Source: Chitinophagaceae bacterium UBA4411 (GTDB lineage: Bacteria > Bacteroidota > Bacteroidia > Chitinophagales > Chitinophagaceae). From it: a stretch of 64,000 nucleotides of DNA. Under the pieces are notes generated by a model. It made no database searches, was not told the origin of the DNA, and saw nothing but the letters and a program-made list of their open reading frames with translations. The stretch's first letter is position 1, and the number at the start of each line of letters is the position of its first letter. A program made the position numbers and the translations under genes. Positions 1 to 7,900 of the stretch are shown here, in pieces. The DNA lies in NCBI GenBank assembly GCA_002400415.1, contig DGQP01000014.1:248001-312000 (forward strand). Reading direction: 5' to 3'.

Positions 1-1823
1 AGCTCAATATTATGGGTAAACTGTGGTAGCAGAAAGGGGTTCCCCTTTCGATACGACAGAGAATCGAGGAAATAAATGAACGGGTTCAGGTCCTGGTAAT
101 TAGGACGGGTGATCCGGCGGCTATAGGATACGGTGACGGTATTCGATTTATTCAATTCATAACTGATAAAAGTGCTGGGAAATAAATTGGTGAAATTCCG
201 CCTGAACGTAGAATCATTGTTATACTGGTATCCTTTGGCAATTGTATTCTCCAGTCTCAACCCGGCCTGGAACGACCATTTTTTTACCTGCTTGTTGGCA
301 TTCAGGTAAACAGCATTGATATTTTCGTCATAGACAAAGTGATTGGAACGGCCATCGTTAACCCAATCTGACCCGTTCCATCGTTTATAATCAACCAGGT
401 TATCATTTTCCACGAAGCTGCTTTTGAAACCGGCTTCCAACCTTCCTCCCTTTTTGAAAGGATGCACATAATCTGATTTTACTGAGTAGATACTAATGCT
501 GGCAGGCAAATGACCCTTCAATTTAAGCGGGTCACCGGCAGGCATTCCGTTTCCCTGGTAAAAATCGGTAACCAGCTGCATATTGGAAGTGTTGCTGTAA
601 GTTATAAAATCAAAATCTGCAGTAAGCTCCCTGCCGGTTGAATCAAAAACATGCCGGTAATTGAAATTGGAAGTCAGATTTTTGAACCGGATCTTATTAT
701 CCGTTTGAGATACCATCCTGGACAAGACCTGGTAATTCTCATCAGCAGTAGTCGTAACCGTTCTGGGTGTTGGGTGCCCTGAAAAAGTAAAGCCACTGAC
801 TACCACTCCAAATGTATTCTTCTTATCAGCAAAAAAATCAAGCCCCAGTTTCAGGGTATGATTGTTATTGCCAAATTTGAACCGGGTTTCCACATCATTG
901 TATCCCAGTATGTCCTTGGCCTGGTTTAGTTTTGTCCGGGTAAATTCCAGTTGATTGCGGCCGCTGAAAAAGTTTGGGTTATAGTTTCCAAAGAAGTTGA
1001 TCTTATTTTTCCGGTAATTAAAATTGACACTGTTCTGGGATTTGGGAATTACGTAAAATGTTTCATTCGCTTCGTAATAACTTGTAGTGATTCCTGCCAT
1101 TATGGAGCCATTGAAACCGGCCGTCCTGCCTTTTTTTGTTTTGATATTGATTACCCCGGAATTACCGGATGCGTCATACTTTGCTGAAGGATTTGTCATG
1201 ATCTCGACCTGGTCGATAGCCGATGCCGGCATATTTTTCAGCAGGTTGGCGAGATCTGTTGCCGAAAGAAAAGTTTGCTTACCATCCATCATTACAATCA
1301 CCCCCGCTTTACCCCGCAGGCTGATAACGCCATCATTATTGACAGTAATGCCCGGTGATTTTTCCAGTACTTCCAGTGCAGTTGCACCGGCACTGGTGGG
1401 CGAAGCATCTACATTCACTACTGTTTTATCAATCTTTGTTTCAATAAAAGGTCTTTTTGCAGTTACCGTTACTCCTTCCATTCCTTTTGCAGCTTCATTC
1501 ATCAGCAATGGTTCCATTTTTACCACAGTTGCCGCACTTACTGAAAAAGGTTTACTAAATGTTTTTTCAAAACCAACGGATGTTATCGTAAGGAAATAAT
1601 TTCCTTCTTTGATGTTTTCAAATTCATAGATCCCGTCTTTACCGGTAACAGCCAGTTTCACCAATGCGGAATCCTTTGCTTTTAGCAACGAGACAGAGGC
1701 AGATTGAACTTCCCTGCCACTATTATCAGTGATACTGCCCGTGATCTTACCCGTGCTGCTTTGGGCAAAACTGCCTGTGGTGATGACCAGGCAGGCAAAA
1801 ATGAGGCTTGCGATTTTTTTCAT
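1..1823 (-). CDS. TonB-receptor-like outer-membrane beta-barrel protein, 5' part (runs off window)
   Basis: About 607 codons are visible; the 3' end lies beyond base 1. The ATG at 1823 opens a signal peptide (MKKIASLIFACLV...) ending in SFAQ. Residues about 25-105 form a carboxypeptidase-regulatory-like beta-sandwich, followed by a plug-like segment (about 115-215) with VMMDGKQ and AKYDASGNSGVINIKTK, and then aromatic-rich barrel strands. This layout fits the outer-membrane beta-barrel family (PF14905 type) of Bacteroidota, which resembles TonB-dependent receptors but has no SusD partner here. The protein is clearly paralogous to the next gene upstream (2094-4535) over its whole visible length, for example the shared ESPGVSVDNDG/KSPGITVNNDG, NPFI and YSRRI-RP segments. 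It is probably transcribed with or just after that gene, although a hairpin lies between them. The substrate cannot be told from sequence. Confidence 0.9.
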   Translation of the reverse strand, partial: MKKIASLIFACLVITTGSFAQSSTGKITGSITDNSGREVQSASVSLLKAKDSALVKLAVTGKDGIYEFENIKEGNYFLTITSVGFEKTFSKPFSVSAATVVKMEPLLMNEAAKGMEGVTVTAKRPFIETKIDKTVVNVDASPTSAGATALEVLEKSPGITVNNDGVISLRGKAGVIVMMDGKQTFLSATDLANLLKNMPASAIDQVEIMTNPSAKYDASGNSGVINIKTKKGRTAGFNGSIMAGITTSYYEANETFYVIPKSQNSVNFNYRKNKINFFGNYNPNFFSGRNQLEFTRTKLNQAKDILGYNDVETRFKFGNNNHTLKLGLDFFADKKNTFGVVVSGFTFSGHPTPRTVTTTADENYQVLSRMVSQTDNKIRFKNLTSNFNYRHVFDSTGRELTADFDFITYSNTSNMQLVTDFYQGNGMPAGDPLKLKGHLPASISIYSVKSDYVHPFKKGGRLEAGFKSSFVENDNLVDYKRWNGSDWVNDGRSNHFVYDENINAVYLNANKQVKKWSFQAGLRLENTIAKGYQYNNDSTFRRNFTNLFPSTFISYELNKSNTVTVSYSRRITRPNYQDLNPFIYFLDSLSYRKGNPFLLPQFTHNIE

Positions 1824-1941
1824 AACATGGCTATGGTTAATGATCAATGAAAGCTAAAGATGCTTCGAATAACCGGAGCAGGCAGCTGAAATATGACAAG
1901 CTTCGTAGTTTACGTGTTGAAGGGTGATTAAATCCTCCCGA

Positions 1942-1973
1942 TACACAAGCGGTTTAAAAAGGCGCTTTGTGTG
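1942..1973. promoter_or_regulatory. Imperfect inverted repeat upstream of the first barrel gene
   Basis: ACACAAGCG at 1943-1951 faces CGCTTTGTGT about ten bases later, so the two arms can pair with one bulged base. The left arm includes ACAAGCGG, the same octamer found in the repeated element beside the LytTR gene (4643-4650). It lies about 120 bp upstream of the start at 1823. A role as a regulator site or mRNA hairpin is inference. Confidence 0.35.
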
Positions 1974-2024
1974 ATAAAACAAAAATTCTTCTGTCGGTTT
2001 TTTACATACCACCTGTACCAAATA

Positions 2025-2055
2025 CAGAAGCCCGGGTATTTTATCCGGGCTTCTG
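2025..2055 (-). terminator. Hairpin downstream of the 813-residue barrel gene
   Basis: There is a perfect 11-bp stem, CAGAAGCCCGG (2025-2035) with CCGGGCTTCTG (2045-2055), and a short AT-rich loop. It starts about 40 nt past the stop of the minus-strand gene. The downstream T-tract is weak, so it could be an attenuator or an mRNA-end stabiliser between the paralogues rather than a full terminator. Confidence 0.55.
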
Positions 2056-2093
2056 CAGAATTATAAGATATGATTTAACCGTTAATGGCCTGA

Positions 2094-4535
2094 TCAGTTA
2101 CCGGTTTTAACACGGCTTTCCTCGTCTGACGCACCACTCTTTCTTCTCCGTTCCGGGGCAATGTTCTTTTTGCCGAAACGGTAAGAAAAGCTCAGGTTGA
2201 ACTGCCTGCTGTCCCTCCTGCTGGCAATATCCACATCGACATCGCTGTATTTTGCATAGCCACTGAATTGCTGGGAAAGGAATATATCCCTGACACCCAG
2301 TTTCACCGTAGCTTTTTTCTTGAACAATTGTTTAGTGACCGCACTGTTCACCGCCCACAGATCATAGGCAACCAACAGTCCTTCGGCACCTTTGCTGCGG
2401 TACCAGCCACTTAGTTCTGCGCCCCATCCATTTCCAAACGTAAAACTATTAGTCATATTGGCCATTAAGCTGGTAAATTGTATATCAACCGGCTCGGTCT
2501 GGTAAATACCTGAATAATGATTGTTGAACACATTCACATATATATTGCTATTCCACCATTTCCTTACCGGTACATTCGCCATAACTGCGATCCCAAACTG
2601 CTTCATGCTGCTGAAATTCTCCCTTGTCTGGTAGGTTTCATTCTTATCAGTATTCTGTTTCAGTAATTCAGTAATGATATCGTTTGTTACGGTGTAATTA
2701 AGAGTTGTTGTAAGGAATCGTTTGAAAGTATGGCTGAACTCTATATTATTAGTGAACTGTGGTTGCAGGTATGGATTACCCTGTCCGTATGTCAGTGAAT
2801 CCAGGAAGAAGATGAACGGGTTCAGGTCATCGTAATCCGGGCGGGAAATACGGCGGCTGTAAGACAGGCTGAATTGATTTTTGTCATTGGCAGCATAGGT
2901 TACACCCACGTTTGGAAACAGGTTGGTATAGTTTCGTTTGAAAGAAGAATCATTGCTTACCTGGTGGCCTTTGGCAATGGTGTTCTCCACCCGCAGGCCG
3001 GCATTCAGTTCCCATTTTTTAATGGTTTTGGAAAAAATAGCGTATGCTGCATTGATATTCTCATCATAAATGAAATGATTGGTACGCTGGTCTTTTACCC
3101 AACCGCTGTTATTACTGTTACGCAGGTAGTCAACCCGGTTATCCGTGTTTACAAAACTTGTTTTCAAACCGGCCTCTAATTTCAAACCACTTTTAAAAGG
3201 ATGCACATAATCGACCTTGCCGCTGTAGATATTAATAACAGATGGAATATCCCCTTTTAAAACAGCATGCCCGTTTTTTACATCAAACATGTCATAGCTC
3301 TCTGTTGTAAGCTGTGTATTACTCTTATTGTTGTAATAGATATAGTCGATATCCGCAGTGATTTCGCGGCCGGTTGAATCAAAAGTATGTTTATAGTTGA
3401 AATTCGTTGATATATTTGAAGACTTGCGTGTATTATCACCTTCCGAGATAAGTTTGGAAGTAATATTCCCGGCGTTATCCCTGATATTGGTTCTGCTGAA
3501 AGGATTTTCATTTCCTGTATTGAAATTGGTATTTACAACGATACCGGCCACATCCTTCTTTGAAAAATTATAATCGATACCGGCTTTCAGGTTGTGATAA
3601 TTCCCTTTGAAATGAGGCCTTGACACCTGATCAATAGTTCTTACCAGTATTTTATTCTCATAGAGTTTCCGGTCAATAATGAGTTTATTAAACCCTTCCC
3701 ATGTTCCGCCATTATAACCACCAAAAATATTCAGTTTATTATTCCTGTAATTAAGGTTAACTCCCCCGTTTACACGGCCATATAATCCTTGTGTGTATCC
3801 AAGGTTGGCCGAACCGTTCATACCTTTCACCACACCTTTCTTTGTTTTGATATTGATAATACCTGAGTTACCCGCTGCATCATATTTTGCCGGCGGATTG
3901 GTCATGATCTCAATTTGTTCCAGGCTGCTGCTCTGCATATTCTTTAATAAAGCAGCCAGGTCAGCACCACTCATATAGGTTGGCTTACCGTCAATGAGTA
4001 TCATCACCCCCTGCTTACCTTTAAGACTGATATTACCATCATTGTCTACAGATACACCAGGTGATTTCTCCAGTAATTCAAGGGCTGTCAAACCACTATT
4101 GGTTGGCGAAGCATCTACATTAATAAGTGTTTTACCCGCTTTCTGTTCGATCAGCGGCTTCTTAGCAGTTACGGTTACCCCTCCCACTATCTTTGCCAAT
4201 GGCACGAGTTCGATGGTCTTTAAAGTGATATCAGATGCATTTGCAGTAATAGTAAAGGTTTCAGAAAAACCTTTCTGGTGGCCAACCGCCGAAACTGATA
4301 CCAGGTAAGTTCCCTCGGCAATTCCTTCAAAACTGAACTTGCCGGTCTTATCAGCAACACTCATTTTAGCCACAGCGGAATCTTTAGCGCTTAATAAAGT
4401 AATCGTTGCAGATTCTATCGTTTTGGTATTACCATCCACGATAGTGCCTGTTATTTTACCAGTTTTTACCTGTGCCTGGCTGACAAAAGATAAGGTCGTC
4501 AGCGCTATTACCAGCAAGGTTAAGATCTTTCTCAT
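2094..4535 (-). CDS. TonB-receptor-like outer-membrane beta-barrel protein
   Basis: The 813-residue protein starts at ATG 4535 with a signal peptide (MRKILTLLVIALTTLSF...SQAQ). A carboxypeptidase-regulatory-like domain (about 25-110) comes before a plug-like region (about 120-220; GVMILIDGKPTYMSG, AKYDAAGNSGIINIKTKKG) and a C-terminal barrel of about 550 residues. The tail is basic and Glu/Arg-rich (APERRRKSGASDEESR), which is odd after the last strand SFSYRFGKK. The family is the Bacteroidota outer-membrane beta-barrel family (PF14905 type); roles range from nutrient to metal uptake, and none is proven here. The gene is a tandem paralogue of the one at 1-1823. Its 330-bp upstream region has a TAAGTTTG box, a 25-bp near-palindrome and two copies of a 22-bp element next to a LytTR regulator gene, so regulation by that regulator is a reasonable hypothesis. 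Confidence 0.92.
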   Translation of the reverse strand: MRKILTLLVIALTTLSFVSQAQVKTGKITGTIVDGNTKTIESATITLLSAKDSAVAKMSVADKTGKFSFEGIAEGTYLVSVSAVGHQKGFSETFTITANASDITLKTIELVPLAKIVGGVTVTAKKPLIEQKAGKTLINVDASPTNSGLTALELLEKSPGVSVDNDGNISLKGKQGVMILIDGKPTYMSGADLAALLKNMQSSSLEQIEIMTNPPAKYDAAGNSGIINIKTKKGVVKGMNGSANLGYTQGLYGRVNGGVNLNYRNNKLNIFGGYNGGTWEGFNKLIIDRKLYENKILVRTIDQVSRPHFKGNYHNLKAGIDYNFSKKDVAGIVVNTNFNTGNENPFSRTNIRDNAGNITSKLISEGDNTRKSSNISTNFNYKHTFDSTGREITADIDYIYYNNKSNTQLTTESYDMFDVKNGHAVLKGDIPSVINIYSGKVDYVHPFKSGLKLEAGLKTSFVNTDNRVDYLRNSNNSGWVKDQRTNHFIYDENINAAYAIFSKTIKKWELNAGLRVENTIAKGHQVSNDSSFKRNYTNLFPNVGVTYAANDKNQFSLSYSRRISRPDYDDLNPFIFFLDSLTYGQGNPYLQPQFTNNIEFSHTFKRFLTTTLNYTVTNDIITELLKQNTDKNETYQTRENFSSMKQFGIAVMANVPVRKWWNSNIYVNVFNNHYSGIYQTEPVDIQFTSLMANMTNSFTFGNGWGAELSGWYRSKGAEGLLVAYDLWAVNSAVTKQLFKKKATVKLGVRDIFLSQQFSGYAKYSDVDVDIASRRDSRQFNLSFSYRFGKKNIAPERRRKSGASDEESRVKTGN

Positions 4536-4580
4536 TTAATTGGTTTTATGAATTAGTACTTGTTTTTAATTATTACAGTT

Positions 4581-4588
4581 CAAACTTA
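4581..4588 (-). promoter_or_regulatory. TAAGTTTG, candidate -7 box
   Basis: Read on the minus strand, the bases match the Bacteroidota -7 consensus TAnnTTTG exactly, 46 nt before the ATG of the barrel gene. No convincing -33 TTTG is present. The 25-bp palindrome sits immediately upstream, in the spacer position. Confidence 0.5.
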
Positions 4589-4612
4589 TGTACTTTGCAT
4601 TGCATAGTACAT
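4588..4612. promoter_or_regulatory. 25-bp near-perfect palindrome, candidate operator
   Basis: Arms ATGTACT-TTGCA and TGCAT-AGTACAT are self-complementary apart from one symmetric mismatch and the central base. It abuts the TAAGTTTG box of the barrel gene, which is where a dimeric repressor would block polymerase. No regulator of the PadR or GntR type is encoded nearby. The operator role is inference from symmetry and position. Confidence 0.5.
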
Positions 4613-4627
4613 TGTTTTAAAATAAGC

Positions 4628-4649
4628 GGCCGTATTTACTGACAAGCGG
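4628..4649. repeat. 22-bp element, copy 1 (candidate LytTR site)
   Basis: The pattern is GGCC-(G/A)-TATTTAC-four variable positions-AAGCGG. The copy lies inside a direct repeat of AAGCGGCCG at 4624-4632 and 4644-4652 (20-bp period, 11-bp gap). Paired direct repeats of about 9-10 bp with an 11-13 bp gap are the known layout of LytTR binding sites. The LytTR gene begins transcription 1 kb away and ends 215 bp away. Confidence 0.45.
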
Positions 4650-4722
4650 CCGATTGCAGGGTACAGGAATGAGACGTGAGAGCAGGGAACTGGTTACAAG
4701 TTGGGCCAGCTTTCGGACGAAA

Positions 4723-4744
4723 GGCCATATTTACCCATAAGCGG
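4723..4744. repeat. 22-bp element, copy 2
   Basis: This copy matches copy 1 at 18 of 22 positions, 95 bp downstream on the plus strand, with the same spacing between GGCC and AAGCGG. Next to it is a short perfect palindrome, CTTTCG-GA-CGAAAG (4710-4723). Both copies are in the non-coding gap between the LytTR gene and the barrel gene. Confidence 0.4.
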
Positions 4745-4866
4745 GTATAAGCTATCAAGTCTCAAACCCGGGATAAAATTAGAGTTGAAAACAAGGGCGG
4801 GAAAGCCAATTACGAGCAACTGGCTGTTTAGGTTACCGAATGGGGCTAAACCTGTCATGAACCGTT

Positions 4867-5631
4867 TCAGAGTCCAAATTCGGCACGAATTTCTTCATGA
4901 TAAGTTCTCCCGGAAGTCAGACGGGTGCCTGCCTTATCATCCATAATAAAAAGGTAGCGGCTGTTGAAATGCCGGTGCATTTCTTTGATTTTGTCCTTAT
5001 TGATAATGTAAGATTTCTGGATGCGGTAAAATTGTGGGGGTAGTTTTTCAGAAAGAGTGGTCAATGACTGATCGGTAAGGTGTTTTTGTCCGTCAGATGT
5101 AAATACATATACATACTTATCCTGAGCTTCTAAGTATGTAATATTCTCATAACGGAGCAAAGTAATCCTGTCACCGGTTTTGATCGGCAGGGCAGTCGCT
5201 TTTTGAGGCGCCTGTAATTGCCGGATGATATCCTGTAAACTGCTTATGTCCACAGTTTGATTCAGCCGGCCAAACTGCTTTAGCTTATCAATGCTCTGTT
5301 GCAATCTTTCTTCTTTAATTGGTTTCAGCAGGTAATCAATTGAAAAATTCTCAAAGGCCCTGATTGCATATTGTTCATAAGCGGTGGTAAAAATAACATT
5401 GGGTTTATGTGTTAACCGTTCCAGTACTTCAAAACCGGTCAGGTCGGGCATCTGGATATCCAAGAAGATCAGGTCAGGACGGAGCTCTTCAATTTTTGCA
5501 ATCGCCTCTCTCCCATTGCCGGCTTCAGCCACAACAGTTATTACCTGTGCATATTCTTCCAGCAGGCTTTTCATCAGCCTTCGGGCTGCAGGTTCATCAT
5601 CAATAACGATAGCTTTATAGAACTGGTTCAT
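4867..5631 (-). CDS. LytTR-family response regulator
   Basis: The 254-residue protein has an N-terminal receiver domain (about 6-120) with the acidic pair D11/D12, phospho-acceptor D58 (LIFLDIQMP), TTAYEQYA and the switch lysine in LLKPIKE. The C-terminal LytTR DNA-binding domain is about 150-250 (ITLLRYENITYLEAQDKYV, FYRIQKSYIIN). Proteins of this type (AlgR, AgrA, ComE relatives) bind paired direct repeats. The first bases overlap the end of the histidine kinase gene by 17 nt, so the two are translationally coupled. The downstream non-coding gap carries repeated elements that may be its targets, and the two barrel genes then follow on the same strand. Confidence 0.95.
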   Translation of the reverse strand: MNQFYKAIVIDDEPAARRLMKSLLEEYAQVITVVAEAGNGREAIAKIEELRPDLIFLDIQMPDLTGFEVLERLTHKPNVIFTTAYEQYAIRAFENFSIDYLLKPIKEERLQQSIDKLKQFGRLNQTVDISSLQDIIRQLQAPQKATALPIKTGDRITLLRYENITYLEAQDKYVYVFTSDGQKHLTDQSLTTLSEKLPPQFYRIQKSYIINKDKIKEMHRHFNSRYLFIMDDKAGTRLTSGRTYHEEIRAEFGL

Positions 5632-6781
5632 TTTTCATCAGTTTACAAATATGTATGGCGACTTGTTTGACCGGCTGGTTACTAAAGTGTATTTCGTATT
5701 TACCGGGGAAAAGAAGATCCAGTTTATCATAAACACTCTTCACACCATAACCAGGTACCAACTCACCGGGAAATGCAGGCCCGTTGTCGGCAATGGTAAT
5801 CAACATTCCTGTTTCTTCCTTTTTAACAGTAAGAAATATCTCCGTCATCGCTCCTGTTACTTTTAATCCATGCTTTACCGCATTTTCCACCAATGGCTGA
5901 AGAACAAATCTTGGTACCAGGTAATGCCCCATATCATCAGCCACATTAACAGTATAATTTAACTGGTCTTCAAACCTGATCTTTTCAATCTGCAGGTATA
6001 CTTCGGTCATCGCCACCTCATCATTCACCGTTGAAAAATTATTCTGGCTGTAATTAATACTATAACGAAACAGGTCGGCCAGTGCTATAGTCATTTTCCG
6101 TGCCTTTCTGCCATCGGTCATAGAAAGATCAGCAATAGAGTTAAGTGCATTGTATAAGAAATGGGGGTTTACCTTTGAATGCAGGGCATCCAGCTCCGCT
6201 TTTGCTTTTGATTCCCGCATCCGGCTTAATTCCAGTTCCTTGGCATCAAACTTTCGCTTCCGTTCAATATCCAGGTAATTAATAACAGCATAGATCAAAC
6301 CGGTTGCCCCGGCCAGGTACACACTGTTAAGGATGACATATTTCAGGTAAGGTGTTTTACTGCCATACAAATGATAACCAAATGGAATATTAATAATAAT
6401 AGTAGTAATGATCAGAACAGTTACAATCAGAAGGTTGTGTTTTACAAAACCCATCTTTTTGAACCGGCTGCTTTCAGCAATATATCTTACCGTATTAAAG
6501 ACAAGCAGGGTGGTTATTGTTACCGATACGAGCTGACCAACGACCGACCATAACAAACCCCATTTGGCCAGCATATAAAAAAAACCTCCTGACATCGGCA
6601 CCATGGCGTTTGAAATACAGAAAATTGCCAGCCATGCCACCACATTTTTTCGCAGTAATTCATTTTTGATGGACTGCCGGAACATCCGGGAGAACTGCGT
6701 GAGGACATATAGTCCCGCCACAGTAAACAGGAGGCTGAAGAAAATCAGCAGCACATATTCCAGTGTAGATGGTTCTCTCAT
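5615..6781 (-). CDS. LytS/YehU-type sensor histidine kinase
   Basis: I chose the ATG at 6781 (388 residues); a TTG four codons further out is possible but less likely. About five or six hydrophobic segments fill residues 6-170, with no large periplasmic domain. Then come a short coiled coil (about 175-200), the His_kinase box with NPHFLYNALNSI (H207) and an ATPase domain with QPLVENAVKHGLK (N-box) and ITIADNGP...GYGVKSV (G-box). It phosphorylates the adjacent LytTR regulator, whose start codon lies inside the end of this gene. The signal is probably membrane-borne and cannot be named. The gene is divergent from the threonine aldolase gene at 6883. Confidence 0.93.
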   Translation of the reverse strand: MREPSTLEYVLLIFFSLLFTVAGLYVLTQFSRMFRQSIKNELLRKNVVAWLAIFCISNAMVPMSGGFFYMLAKWGLLWSVVGQLVSVTITTLLVFNTVRYIAESSRFKKMGFVKHNLLIVTVLIITTIIINIPFGYHLYGSKTPYLKYVILNSVYLAGATGLIYAVINYLDIERKRKFDAKELELSRMRESKAKAELDALHSKVNPHFLYNALNSIADLSMTDGRKARKMTIALADLFRYSINYSQNNFSTVNDEVAMTEVYLQIEKIRFEDQLNYTVNVADDMGHYLVPRFVLQPLVENAVKHGLKVTGAMTEIFLTVKKEETGMLITIADNGPAFPGELVPGYGVKSVYDKLDLLFPGKYEIHFSNQPVKQVAIHICKLMKNEPVL

Positions 6782-6882
6782 ACAGGCCGGCAATTTAAGA
6801 AAAGAAGCAGAAGACAGGTCCGCTCCTTCGCAAAATGGCTTTTTTCAGGCGTGAACTGATTATCTTGCAGAAAATTCGAAGA

Positions 6883-7899
6883 ATGCTGATTGATTTCAGA
6901 TCGGACACAGTAACCCAACCCTCGCCTGCCATGCTGGAGGCGATGCTGAAAGCAAAAGTTGGCGATGATGTTTTTGGCGAAGATCCCGCTGTCAATGAAC
7001 TGGAAAATAAATCGGCCTCCCTCTTTGGCATGGAAGCCGGGCTCTTTTGTCCTTCCGGCACCATGACGAACCAGATCGCTATTAAATGCCACACACAACC
7101 CGGCGATGAAGTGATCTGCGATGAAAGTGCCCATATCTATCAATATGAAGGTGGCGGCATCGCTTTTAACTCGGGAGCTTCCGTTAAGCTGCTGCAGGGA
7201 GACCGTGGCCGGTTTACTGCTGCACAGGCAAAAGCAGCTATTAATCCCGATGATGTGCACCGGGCCAATACCCGTTTGGTGTGCCTGGAAAATACCAGTA
7301 ACCGGGGCGGCGGCAGCTGCTATGATTTTGAAGAAATAAAAAAGATAAAAGCCTTGTGTACGGAAAATAAGCTGGCTTTGCACCTGGATGGTGCCCGTTT
7401 ATGGAATGCACTCGTTGCAAAAAATGAAACCCCCAAACAATACGGAGAAACATTTGACAGTATATCCATTTGCCTGAGTAAAAGTTTAGGCTGCCCTGTT
7501 GGAAGTGTGTTGCTTGGCAGGAAGGAGTTTATTCAAAAAGCAAGAAGGATCAGGAAAGTGTTTGGCGGCGGTATGCGGCAGGCGGGTTTTATAGCAGCTG
7601 CTGGTATTTACGCTTTAGAAAATAATATCCAGCGCCTGGCCGAAGATCACCTGCATGCATTGCAGATCAGTGAAGCCATTGCGAAGAAAAGTTTTGTAAA
7701 AATGGTTTTACCTGTCGAAACCAATATTATCATCTTTGAACTGAAAGATGGGATAACAGCCCCGGAATTAGTGTCAAAGCTGAAAGAGCAGCATATTCTT
7801 GGTTATGCGATTGCGCCTGACCGGGTAAGGCTCGTCACTCATCTTGACATTACCAAAGAGATGGCCGCTGCAACTATTGAACGTTTTAATCAACTATAA
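6883..7899 (+). CDS. Low-specificity L-threonine aldolase
   Basis: The protein is a PLP-dependent fold-type I enzyme that cleaves L-threonine/allo-threonine to glycine and acetaldehyde. The start at ATG 6883 gives the family N-terminus MLIDFRSDTVTQP; an upstream ATG at 6835 would add 16 unrelated residues. The 338-residue chain has KVGDDVFGEDP, the CDESAHIYQYEGGG segment, HLDGARLWNA (cofactor Asp) and the Schiff-base lysine K200 in SICLSKSLGCPVGS. The stop is one base before the pgi start, so both are likely one transcript, an unusual pairing of glycine and sugar metabolism. Confidence 0.93.
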   Translation: MLIDFRSDTVTQPSPAMLEAMLKAKVGDDVFGEDPAVNELENKSASLFGMEAGLFCPSGTMTNQIAIKCHTQPGDEVICDESAHIYQYEGGGIAFNSGASVKLLQGDRGRFTAAQAKAAINPDDVHRANTRLVCLENTSNRGGGSCYDFEEIKKIKALCTENKLALHLDGARLWNALVAKNETPKQYGETFDSISICLSKSLGCPVGSVLLGRKEFIQKARRIRKVFGGGMRQAGFIAAAGIYALENNIQRLAEDHLHALQISEAIAKKSFVKMVLPVETNIIIFELKDGITAPELVSKLKEQHILGYAIAPDRVRLVTHLDITKEMAAATIERFNQL

Positions 7900-7900
7900 T

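Noticed and set aside
6835..6882. Upstream start of threonine aldolase
   Set aside because: The 16 extra residues do not resemble the family; the ATG at 6883 gives the canonical N-terminus.
6778..7453. Minus-strand frames over the threonine aldolase gene
   Set aside because: They mirror the codons of a strongly supported enzyme and have no recognisable domain; no separate promoter or start.
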